This document shows, piece by piece, positions 1-5,505 of a stretch of 9,477 nt of DNA. The notes under the pieces are model-generated. The model was not told where the DNA came from and did no database searches. It saw only the letters and a program-made list of their open reading frames with translations. Source of the DNA: an uncultured Mollicutes bacterium (GTDB lineage: Bacteria > Bacillota_I > Bacilli_A > MAG-NZ); contig CAJYBF010000025.1 in NCBI GenBank assembly GCA_913064935.1, positions 1 through 9,477 of the forward strand, written 5' to 3'. Position numbers and translations under genes: made by a program. Numbering within the stretch: the stretch's first letter is position 1; each line of letters starts with the position of its first letter.

Positions 1-294
1 GATAGACCATTGGGGACTACCCATCCCAATTATGGGTTTGTGTATCCAATAAACTACGGGTATATTCCTAATACAAATTCAGGTGATGGAGAAGAAATAG
101 ACGCCTATGTTGTTGGTGAGTTTGAAGCACTAGAATTTTTTAAAGGGAATGTTATTGCAATAATACATAGAAAGAATGATAATGAAGATAAATTAGTTGT
201 TTGTAAAAATTTAAATAAGTACAATGAAGATCAGATTAGAGCATTAACAGAATTCCAAGAACGATTATTTGAATCAGAAATAATATCAATTTGA
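1..294 (+). CDS. Inorganic pyrophosphatase, small family I-like, 5' end missing
   Basis: This enzyme would hydrolyse pyrophosphate to two phosphates in the cytoplasm, pulling biosynthetic reactions forward. The frame is open from base 1, and the first codons (D-R-P-L-G) already match the family, so the true start lies upstream and the TTG at 10 is not the start. Visible motifs are RPLGTTHPNYG, YPINYGYIPNT and GDGEEIDAYVVG, the metal/pyrophosphate-site region of the short Bacillota-type pyrophosphatases, followed by the family tail FQERLFESEII. Homology runs to within a few residues of the usual C-terminus. The last residues and the TGA at 292-294 fall where unrelated sequence begins, so the native end may be replaced. 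No operon partner is visible. The family call is strong; the exact 3' end is uncertain. Confidence 0.85.
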   Translation, partial: DRPLGTTHPNYGFVYPINYGYIPNTNSGDGEEIDAYVVGEFEALEFFKGNVIAIIHRKNDNEDKLVVCKNLNKYNEDQIRALTEFQERLFESEIISI

Positions 295-462
295 CCTTCT
301 TTTATTTTTTTAGCTCCTTTAGCATTTAATGATGCTTTAACTGCATCAAAAGAATTTTGAACAACTTCTTTAATTGTTATCTCAGCTAAGTTCCCTTTAT
401 ACATTTGAGAACCAAGCATTTTAATTAGTCGTTCAATATCAGCTTTACCTTTATCTTTAAAA
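292..462 (-). pseudogene. Fragment of a GHKL/HSP90-like ATPase gene
   Basis: Read on the minus strand, about 55 codons encode a recognisable piece of an ATP-binding protein: FKDKGKADIERL, then LIKMLGSQMYKGNLAEI, then KEVVQNSFDAVKAS. The last piece resembles the N-box of GHKL ATPases (E-x-x-QN-x-FDA), where the Asn helps coordinate Mg-ATP. The piece stops at KEGQID, just before the usual G-box region, because the sequence then becomes the reverse complement of the pyrophosphatase gene. At the other edge it turns into the metG fragment near 462. Neither the real start nor the nucleotide-binding G motifs are present, so it cannot be functional here. The exact subfamily is not recognisable from this piece. 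Confidence 0.6.
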
Positions 463-735
463 GAAGAAGTTATTGAAAGTAAACTTCATCCAAAAGCTGA
501 TAGATTGCTTATAAGTAAAGTTGATTTAGGAAATGACACTAGGCAAATAGTTTCTGGGATAGCAGAACACGTAAAACCAGAGGACTTTGTTGGACAAAGA
601 GTAGTTGTAGTAACTAATTTAAAACCTATGAAGTTAAGAGGAGAGTTATCAGAAGGTATGATACTCGCTGCTTCTACTGAAGACTCGTTAGAAGTAGTCG
701 CAATGGATATAGAAAAAGGGGCAATAGTAAAATGA
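463..735 (+). CDS. metG: Methionyl-tRNA synthetase, C-terminal tRNA-binding (EMAP/Trbp111-like) domain only
   Basis: About 90 codons match the C-terminal tRNA-binding OB-fold appended to bacterial methionyl-tRNA synthetases. The signatures are LHPKADRLL, KVDLGNDTRQIVSGIAEH, VVVVTNLKPMKLRG and SEGMILAAS. In the full enzyme this domain helps dimerisation and tRNA capture. The catalytic Rossmann domain (HIGH and KMSKS motifs) and the anticodon-binding domain are absent. Even the first strand of this domain (usually a VDLRVG-like stretch) is lost, since homology starts only near 463-468. A TTG at 505 could be taken as a start but would delete more of the fold. The TGA stop overlaps the ATG of the next gene, as expected for the true end of a gene in an operon. 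This is a 5'-truncated gene at a breakpoint rather than a standalone CsaA-type protein. Confidence 0.85.
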   Translation, partial: EEVIESKLHPKADRLLISKVDLGNDTRQIVSGIAEHVKPEDFVGQRVVVVTNLKPMKLRGELSEGMILAASTEDSLEVVAMDIEKGAIVK

Positions 736-1592
736 TTAATTTCAACTTGGAGATTAAAAGATTATGTTTAGTGGTCGCTGCCACTAGCATTTATATTCTA
801 GGAGTTGCATATTTTCTTGTTCCTGCAGGATTACTTACTGGTGGAATAACGGGATTTTCAATTATTATTAGGATGTTCTTAGCTAAAGCAGACTTCAATA
901 TGAATTTAGGTTTGATGGTATTCATTTTGAATGTACCAATATTAATTATTGGGTTACGTGGTGTTTCGAGAAAGTTCTTTTATTACACTATGATCTCGAT
1001 TATTCTTCAAGCTGTCTTACTAGGTTTTTTCACAGGTACTGAATTAATGTTAGGCGGAGATCTATTAGCTAATGCTATTATTGGTGGAATGCTAGTAGGT
1101 GCTGGATCTGGGATTGCATTAAAGTCTGGTGCATCACTTGGAGGAATGGATGTTTTAAGTCAGTTCCTATCTTTAAGAAAAAAAACAAGTGTTGGATTAA
1201 TCAACCTAACAGCTAACGGAGTACTTCTAGCGATAAGTATTTTGTTCTTTGAACCAGATGTAGCGTTATACACTTTACTTGGATATATCACAATGAATAT
1301 TATCGTAGACAAAGTCCATACTGGTTATAAGAGAGTTAAAGTAGAGATTATTACTGCTACTGGTGAAGAAGTTAAGGCAAAGTTGTTGTCTTCATATGAA
1401 CATGGCATAACTATGTATGATGCAGTTGGGGCATATACTGGAGACGCTAAGACAGTTTTAACAATGGTAACACAATCACATGAAGTGTATGATGTTAAGC
1501 GTTCAGTCCTAAGCGTTGATGAACATGCTTTCATAACAATTACACCAGTAAGACATTTGAATGGAAAATTCAATCAAATAATTATAAAATAG
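732..1592 (+). CDS. YitT-family membrane protein (DUF161 + DUF2179)
   Basis: This is an intact 286-residue integral membrane protein of the YitT family, whose transport substrate is not established. The N-terminal half has about five or six hydrophobic spans, beginning near residues 10-32 (LCLVVAATSIYILGVAYFLV). It includes family-typical GLLTGGITGFSIII and SGASLGGMDVLSQFLS stretches. Residues from about 195 form the soluble DUF2179 domain, seen in YKRVKVEIIT, HGITMYDAVGAYTG, KTVLTMVT and FITITPVRHLNGKF. The length is normal for the family. The ATG at 732 overlaps the metG stop (ATGA) and has an AAAGGGG ribosome site about ten bases upstream, so translation is probably coupled to metG. A strong terminator follows at 1604. 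No lesion is visible. Confidence 0.92.
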   Translation: MINFNLEIKRLCLVVAATSIYILGVAYFLVPAGLLTGGITGFSIIIRMFLAKADFNMNLGLMVFILNVPILIIGLRGVSRKFFYYTMISIILQAVLLGFFTGTELMLGGDLLANAIIGGMLVGAGSGIALKSGASLGGMDVLSQFLSLRKKTSVGLINLTANGVLLAISILFFEPDVALYTLLGYITMNIIVDKVHTGYKRVKVEIITATGEEVKAKLLSSYEHGITMYDAVGAYTGDAKTVLTMVTQSHEVYDVKRSVLSVDEHAFITITPVRHLNGKFNQIIIK

Positions 1593-1603
1593 TAGATAAT
1601 AGG

Positions 1604-1639
1604 AGTGAGTTTTCGAACATGAAGACTTGCTTTTTTTTT
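1604..1639 (+). terminator. Rho-independent terminator after the yitT-family gene
   Basis: An 11-bp stem (1604-1614 with 1621-1631, three G-U pairs) closes a six-base loop GAACAT and is followed by nine T residues at 1631-1639. It begins 12 bases after the yitT-family stop codon, so it should end the metG-yitT transcript. Confidence 0.8.
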
Positions 1640-1641
1640 AG

Positions 1642-1669
1642 AATGTTACTTATCTCAGGATGTAACATT
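1642..1669. repeat. Perfect 8-bp inverted repeat with flanking T-run and A-run
   Basis: AATGTTAC (1642-1649) and GTAACATT (1662-1669) are exact complements around a 12-base loop. Outside them a T9 run (1631-1639) lies opposite an A8 run (1681-1688), so the stem could extend through an internal bulge. The T9 run is also the U-tract of the terminator just upstream. No T-run follows in the plus direction, so this is not a second plus-strand terminator. Confidence 0.45.
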
Positions 1670-1700
1670 ATTCTCAAACTAAAAAAAAGACAATAACAAG

Positions 1701-1729
1701 TTAATTAATTGATATACTTAGAGTATATT
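1701..1729 (+). promoter_or_regulatory. Weak candidate promoter with overlapping palindrome for the SHOCT gene
   Basis: After the terminator at 1604 the gene at 1752 needs its own promoter. A TATATT at 1724-1729 lies 17 bases after TTAATT at 1701-1706. A perfect 6-bp palindrome, ATATAC (1712-1717) and GTATAT (1723-1728), overlaps the -10 element. The DNA here is so AT-rich that this could be chance. Confidence 0.2.
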
Positions 1730-1751
1730 AGTTTAGATATAGGAGGCCAAT

Positions 1752-2084
1752 ATGAATGATTCTTTTATAGGTATGGTATTAGAAATAGGTATTTTTATTA
1801 TTATTGGTACATGGATTGTTCTTAGATACTATAAGAATACTAAGGGAGTGTACCGTAGAACATTTAGAGGGTTCTTTAGTGAAATTAAGAACTTCAATTC
1901 CAAATATCCAGATGCTGATACGAACTATCCTGTGAAGGATAAGATTACCAAGGACAAACGGGAAAATGTACAATCTGCTAGTAATGACAAAGAGGACAAG
2001 GTCAATCAAAGAACAAATGATTTATATAAAGCGGGTTTAATATCAAATGTTGAATATCAGAAAATGAAAAACCAAGAGAAATAG
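1752..2084 (+). CDS. Small single-span membrane protein with C-terminal SHOCT-like domain
   Basis: This is a 110-residue protein. One hydrophobic helix (about residues 8-25, GMVLEIGIFIIIGTWIVL) is followed by a basic segment KNTKGVYRRTFRGFF, suggesting an anchor with its tail in the cytoplasm. A charged, low-complexity linker (residues 55-88) leads to NDLYKAGLISNVEYQKMK at residues 88-105. That stretch fits the SHOCT motif (leucine, then Y-x-x-G-x-I-x-x-x-E-Y), a short oligomerisation domain found at the ends of many unrelated bacterial proteins. AGGAGG at 1741-1746, five bases before the ATG, is a near-ideal ribosome site and fixes the start. No function can be assigned. The decayed membrane gene immediately downstream is in the same frame, so the two may once have been neighbours or one longer locus. 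Confidence 0.7.
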   Translation: MNDSFIGMVLEIGIFIIIGTWIVLRYYKNTKGVYRRTFRGFFSEIKNFNSKYPDADTNYPVKDKITKDKRENVQSASNDKEDKVNQRTNDLYKAGLISNVEYQKMKNQEK

Positions 2085-2384
2085 GCATTAGATAATATTC
2101 GAGAAACTTGACCAGCCAGATCGGGGATCTTAATTACTATACTCAATACTGTTGCTGTAAAGATTGTAGGATTTTGGGGATGAGCGGGACTTATCTTATT
2201 AATACCTTTAGTAAATTTAATTGTTGCTACTACTCTTTACGTGGGAGTAGCAGATAAATTCGGAAAAAGTGCACTCTACGGCTTTGGACTGATATTACTA
2301 CCGTTTATCTTTATGTCAATGCTTGGGTTTGGAGATGACGTGTATTTAGTCTGTTTTTTTGGAGGTAAGTTTGTGAGAAATTAG
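2085..2384 (+). pseudogene. Remnant of a DUF5684-like polytopic membrane protein with in-frame TGA codons
   Basis: The frame that continues past the TAG at 2082-2084 encodes a hydrophobic protein interrupted by TGA at 2109-2111 and 2181-2183, closing with TAG at 2382-2384. Its sense stretches include ILNTVAVKIVGFWG, LILLIPLVNLIVA, VADKFGKSALYGFG and LILLPFIFMSMLGFGD. This resembles the DUF5684 pattern (KIVG...GWW...LLLIPIVN, then FGK...G.G...LPFIF...LGFGDA). The second TGA sits where the family usually has Trp, as a TGG-to-TGA change would give. The first falls nearer a Gly position, so a simple TGA=Trp reading does not explain both. Conserved Pro and Tyr positions also look changed. The tail after GFGDDVY is unusual and follows a T7 run, so a frameshift is possible. 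No good start or ribosome site is seen. The best reading is gene decay or sequence error. Confidence 0.6.
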
Positions 2385-2399
2385 ATTTATAAATTAAGG

Positions 2400-2430
2400 A
2401 CATATGAAAGCAATTTCATTGTTTATATGT
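2400..2430. repeat. Imperfect inverted repeat abutting the pur promoter
   Basis: ACATATgAAAgCAAT (2400-2414) can pair with ATTGTTTATATGT (2418-2430), giving 13 pairs with two bulged G residues. It lies between the pseudogene end and the -35 element and touches the first base of the -35. It could be a terminator lacking a U-tract or an operator; no PurR-type box was recognised. Confidence 0.35.
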
Positions 2431-2458
2431 TGTGAATAATTTTAATGAGTGTTATAAT
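2430..2458 (+). promoter_or_regulatory. Sigma-A-type promoter of the pur operon (extended -10)
   Basis: TTGTGA (2430-2435) and a consensus TATAAT (2453-2458) are separated by exactly 17 bases. A TG one base before the -10 (2450-2451) makes it an extended -10. Transcription would begin near 2465, just before the riboswitch aptamer, which is the expected arrangement. Confidence 0.75.
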
Positions 2459-2477
2459 AATTTTATAATTAAATAGA

Positions 2478-2604
2478 TATGTATAACCGCTCAAATAAGG
2501 TGAGCAAGTTTCTACCCCATGACCGTAAATTTTGGGACTACATAACACTTACGAATTAATATTTTCGTATGGGAAGTGTTATGGGGAGTCTTCGGCTCCC
2601 TTTT
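2478..2604 (+). ncRNA. Purine riboswitch, guanine class, with antiterminator and terminator
   Basis: The aptamer (2478-2544) matches the purine riboswitch element by element. P1 is TATGTA (2478-2483) with TACATA (2539-2544). P2 is GCTCA (2489-2493) with TGAGC (2501-2505), around L2 AATAAGG. The J2/3 core is AAGTTTCTACC (2506-2516). P3 (2516-2522 with 2530-2536) carries L3 CCGTAAA. By comparison with B. subtilis xpt, the ligand-contact bases U22, U47 and U51 are T2484, T2509 and T2513. The specificity base is C2538 (C74), which selects guanine or hypoxanthine over adenine. CATAACACTT (2541-2550) pairs perfectly with AAGTGTTATG (2574-2583), extended by GACT (2536-2539) with AGTC (2587-2590), to form an antiterminator. 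Ligand-stabilised P1 takes its 5' arm and frees the terminator at 2584-2604. The logic is OFF with guanine. Confidence 0.95.
2584..2604 (+). terminator. Riboswitch-controlled intrinsic terminator
   Basis: GGGAG (2584-2588) pairs with CTCCC (2596-2600) around the loop TCTTCGG, followed by TTTT (2601-2604). Bases 2587-2590 are shared with the antiterminator, so the two folds exclude each other. It sits 30 bases before the purE start. Confidence 0.85.
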
Positions 2605-2633
2605 ACTATTTATCGAAACGAAAGAGGTATAAT

Positions 2634-3110
2634 ATGAAGCCATTAGTTGGAGTTATTATGGGATCAGTGTCTGATTGGAATGTAATGAAAGAAGCATGTG
2701 AGATCTTGGATGAACTTAAGATTCCATATGAAAAGGACGTTGTCAGTGCACACCGTACACCTGATAAGATGTTCACATATGCCAAAACTGCGAGAGATAG
2801 AGGAATCAAGGTGATTATCGCAGGAGCTGGAGGGGCAGCTCATTTGCCAGGAATGGTTGCAAGTAAAACTACTTTACCTGTAATAGGAGTGCCAGTTAAG
2901 ACTAATTGTCTTAACGGTATCGACTCTTTGCTTTCAATAGTGCAAATGCCAAGTGGCGTACCTGTTGCGACAGTAGGAATCAATCAAGCGAAAAATGCAG
3001 GACTTCTAGCAGTACAAATTATCTCTTGTTTTAATGACGAAATTGAAAATAGAATAAAGGACTATAGAAACAACTTAACTGCTTCAGTATTAGAAAGCGA
3101 GTTAGTCTAA
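2634..3110 (+). CDS. purE: N5-carboxyaminoimidazole ribonucleotide mutase, class I PurE
   Basis: PurE moves the carboxyl group of N5-CAIR to carbon, giving CAIR in the purine pathway; PurK next door makes its substrate. The 158-residue protein has the full class I signature: [10 protein letters not shown] near the N-terminus, SAHRTP with the catalytic His, [11 protein letters not shown] binding the phosphoribosyl group, then [13 protein letters not shown] and [21 protein letters not shown]. The ATG at 2634 is chosen because AAAGAGG (2621-2627) lies six bases upstream and the protein then begins [11 protein letters not shown], as in homologues. The in-frame TTG at 2532 lies inside the riboswitch and is rejected. 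Presence of purK supports the two-enzyme bacterial route rather than direct AIR carboxylation. Its stop overlaps the purK start by one base. First gene of the riboswitch-controlled operon, with no visible lesion. Confidence 0.97.
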   Translation: MKPLVGVIMGSVSDWNVMKEACEILDELKIPYEKDVVSAHRTPDKMFTYAKTARDRGIKVIIAGAGGAAHLPGMVASKTTLPVIGVPVKTNCLNGIDSLLSIVQMPSGVPVATVGINQAKNAGLLAVQIISCFNDEIENRIKDYRNNLTASVLESELV

Positions 3111-4195
3111 TGATAGTCGGAATTATAGGTGGTGGGCAGCTAGGACAGATGCTTGCCATTTCTGCTAAAAAGAAAGGATTTGATGTTATTTGTTTAGATC
3201 CTTATGAAAAATGTCCCTGTTCTAGTGTCGCTGATGAAATGATAATTTCAGAGTTTGACAATTTTGAAAAAATAAAAGAACTATGTGAAAAATCTGATGT
3301 TGTCACTTATGAGTTTGAAAATATCCCATTCCAGATAATTAAGACATTAGAAGAAGATTTCAATATTCCACAAGGCCACAGACCACTATACATTTCTCAA
3401 CATAGATTCAGAGAAAAATCAGCTGCAAATAAATGTGGACTTAAAACCGTTACCTACAGGCTAGTAAAGAACAAGGAAGATTTAATAGATGCGTTGTTCG
3501 ATTTAGGTTATCCTTGTTTACTAAAAACTTGTTCATTTGGATATGATGGAAAAGGTCAGAAAAAGATTAATGATGACTCAGATCTAAGTTCAGCTTTAAA
3601 ATTAGTTGAAGGTACTGAGTGTATTCTAGAAGGATTTATGGATTTTGAAGCTGAGATAAGCGTGATTGCTGTTAGGAACATTAATGGTGAAATTGCGATT
3701 TTGCCAGCACCTGAAAATCATCATGTCAATAACATCTTACATATGAGTGTTTTACCAAACACTCAATCTGAATTAGTTAATACTCTAGCTGCATCTGAAG
3801 TGAGAGCTTTTATTCAGAAGATGGATTTTGTTGGGATTATAACAGTTGAACTATTCGTTAAAAATAACAAGGTTTATTTTAATGAAATGGCACCAAGACC
3901 ACACAATTCCGGACACTATTCAATCGAGGGTTGCGAGCTGAACCAATTTGACTTAGCTCTTGACTCGATAACAAACCAAAAAGTAGATTACCAAGATTTG
4001 TTACAACCGACAATTATGGTTAATATACTTGGTCAGCATATGAAAAAGATAAAGCATTTTAAATCGAGTGATGCATTCTTGCATTTATATGGGAAAACTG
4101 ACCCGAAAATAAATCGTAAAATGGGTCATATCACTTTCATTAATAAAACCAAAGAAGAAGTAAAAAAAATTATGAAAGAATATTTAGAGGATTAG
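3110..4195 (+). CDS. purK: N5-carboxyaminoimidazole ribonucleotide synthase, ATP-grasp PurK
   Basis: PurK uses ATP and bicarbonate to carboxylate AIR to N5-CAIR, which PurE then isomerises. The 361-residue protein has the usual length. The N-terminal pre-ATP-grasp fold starts with GIIGGGQLGQML, and VTYEFENIP follows near residues 65-73. The ATP-grasp core holds KTCSFGYDGKGQ (glycine-rich ATP loop; homologues often have KTRRFGYDGKGQ), a PENHHVNNILHMS stretch and VELFV. The Mg/active-site block NEMAPRPHNSGHYSIE is intact. The C-terminal domain includes MVNILG and HLYGK. The ATG at 3110 shares its A with the purE TAA, and no strong ribosome site precedes it, so expression probably depends on translational coupling to purE. 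AGAGG near its 3' end serves purL. Confidence 0.97.
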   Translation: MIVGIIGGGQLGQMLAISAKKKGFDVICLDPYEKCPCSSVADEMIISEFDNFEKIKELCEKSDVVTYEFENIPFQIIKTLEEDFNIPQGHRPLYISQHRFREKSAANKCGLKTVTYRLVKNKEDLIDALFDLGYPCLLKTCSFGYDGKGQKKINDDSDLSSALKLVEGTECILEGFMDFEAEISVIAVRNINGEIAILPAPENHHVNNILHMSVLPNTQSELVNTLAASEVRAFIQKMDFVGIITVELFVKNNKVYFNEMAPRPHNSGHYSIEGCELNQFDLALDSITNQKVDYQDLLQPTIMVNILGQHMKKIKHFKSSDAFLHLYGKTDPKINRKMGHITFINKTKEEVKKIMKEYLED

Positions 4196-4198
4196 CCG

Positions 4199-5374
4199 AT
4201 GGATGTAAGAATATTTGTAGAAAAAAAAACTGAATATCAAATCGAAGCTTTGAGTTTAAAAGATGATTTAAACTCAAACTTAAATTTAAACATCGAGAAT
4301 CTAAGATTGATTAATCTTTACGATGTTCATAATATAACTTTCGAGTTACTTGAAAAAGTCAAATATAAAGTTTTCGGTGAGATAGTTACCGATTCTGTTA
4401 CTGAAGATATAGATTTAGTTGAAAGTCATTTTGCAGTCGAATACTTACCTGGTCAGTTTGATCAACGTGCGAGTAGTGCTGAAGAATGTATTTCCTTAAT
4501 TGATCCATCAAGCAATGTAAATGTTAGAAGTGGTAAATTGATTATAGTAAATAACATTACTAATAGTGATATTAAAAGAATAAAGAAGTATTATATAAAT
4601 CAAGTTGAGTCAAGAATTAAAGACTTATCAGTTTTAAATAATGATGAAGTCATCAATGTTGAAGATGTAAAAATACTTAATGGATTCTTAGATTTAGACA
4701 TTGTTGAATTAACTAATATGATCCAAGATCTTGGGTTAGCCATGAGCATTGATGATCTAGAACATATTCAGAACTATTTTAAGTTAGAGTCAAGAAACCC
4801 AACCGAGACTGAGATTAAGGTGTTAGATACTTATTGGAGTGATCATTGTAGACATACGACTTTTGAAACTATAATTACTGACGTAGAATTCTCAAGTGAT
4901 TATTTTGGTAAACAAGTAGAAGATACATTCAACAAATACTTAGAGATGAGAGAAATCGTTCATGGTGGTAAAAAACCTATAACTCTTATGGATATGGCTA
5001 CGATTTCTGGTAAGTATGAAAGAAAGTTGGGTAACTTAGAAGACTTGGAAATCTCTGAAGAAATAAATGCTTGTAGTATTTACATAGATGTCGATGTCGA
5101 TGGTGCTATGGAAAAATGGTTGTTAATGTTTAAAAACGAAACACACAATCACCCAACTGAGATTGAGCCATTTGGTGGAGCCAGTACATGTGTTGGTGGA
5201 GCAATAAGAGATCCTCTTAGTGGAAGAAGTTTTGTTTATCAAGCTATGCGAGTAAGTGGTGCAGAGGATCCAACAAAAGATGTAAATGAGACAATTGAAG
5301 GGAAGTTACCTCAAAAAGTCATTAGTAAAGTAGCATGTGAGGGGTTTTCTTCATATGGGAACCAAATAGGTTAG
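4199..5374 (+). CDS. purL: Phosphoribosylformylglycinamidine synthase, N-terminal part of a broken large-type PurL
   Basis: PurL converts FGAR, ATP and glutamine to FGAM. This is the first 391 codons of the fused large form. Residues 1 to about 150 are the PurS-like region, beginning MDVRIFVEKK. About 165-220 is the linker, with DLGLAMSIDDL and the family signature YWSDHCRHTTFE. From about 225 the first AIR-synthetase-like domain contains FKNETHNHPTEIEPFGGAS and VYQAMRVSGAEDP. AGAGG (4186-4190), eight bases before the ATG, supports the start. The frame ends at TAG 5372-5374 directly after SSYGNQIG, where homologues continue with Leu-Ala-Thr. One base restored in the GGTT run gives GGT TTA GCA and re-enters the downstream frame. 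Alone this piece splits an ATP-binding domain and should not be active. Confidence 0.95.
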   Translation: MDVRIFVEKKTEYQIEALSLKDDLNSNLNLNIENLRLINLYDVHNITFELLEKVKYKVFGEIVTDSVTEDIDLVESHFAVEYLPGQFDQRASSAEECISLIDPSSNVNVRSGKLIIVNNITNSDIKRIKKYYINQVESRIKDLSVLNNDEVINVEDVKILNGFLDLDIVELTNMIQDLGLAMSIDDLEHIQNYFKLESRNPTETEIKVLDTYWSDHCRHTTFETIITDVEFSSDYFGKQVEDTFNKYLEMREIVHGGKKPITLMDMATISGKYERKLGNLEDLEISEEINACSIYIDVDVDGAMEKWLLMFKNETHNHPTEIEPFGGASTCVGGAIRDPLSGRSFVYQAMRVSGAEDPTKDVNETIEGKLPQKVISKVACEGFSSYGNQIG

Positions 5375-5505
5375 CAAATTAAACAGGTCTACAACTTTTC
5401 CATCCAGGGGTTAAAGCCAAAAGAATTGAAATAAGAACTGTCATTGGTGCGGTACCAACTAATTAAGTCAGAATAAAAAAACATGTATCAGGAGATGTAG
5501 TAATT
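5371..5505 (+). pseudogene. purL: Lesion cluster inside purL: one-base frame loss plus two in-frame TAA codons
   Basis: Read in the frame of the downstream half, this stretch encodes recognisable PurL: LFHPGVKAKRIEI, RTVIGAVPTN and HVSGDVVI, leading into [19 protein letters not shown]. It links the two halves without a gap in homology. Three defects fall within about 95 bases: a missing base near 5371, TAA at 5380-5382 and TAA at 5464-5466. Both TAA codons follow AAT. Around the first, the expected Ala-Thr-Gly order appears disturbed (Leu-Ala-Asn-stop-Thr-Gly), suggesting small compensating indels as well as a substitution. Confidence 0.85.

Noticed and set aside
463..735. Standalone CsaA/Trbp111-type tRNA-binding protein
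   Set aside because: The first strand of the fold and any start codon with ribosome site are missing, and the closest pattern is the MetG C-terminus, so truncation is simpler.
2532..2633. N-terminal extension of PurE from a TTG at 2532
   Set aside because: It lies inside the riboswitch P3/J3-1 and terminator; the ATG at 2634 has a good ribosome site and gives the normal PurE N-terminus.
5360..5382. Programmed -1 frameshift in purL
   Set aside because: No X-XXY-YYZ slippery heptamer at the shift point, and the new frame meets TAA only three codons later and again at 5464, so a shift would not yield PurL.
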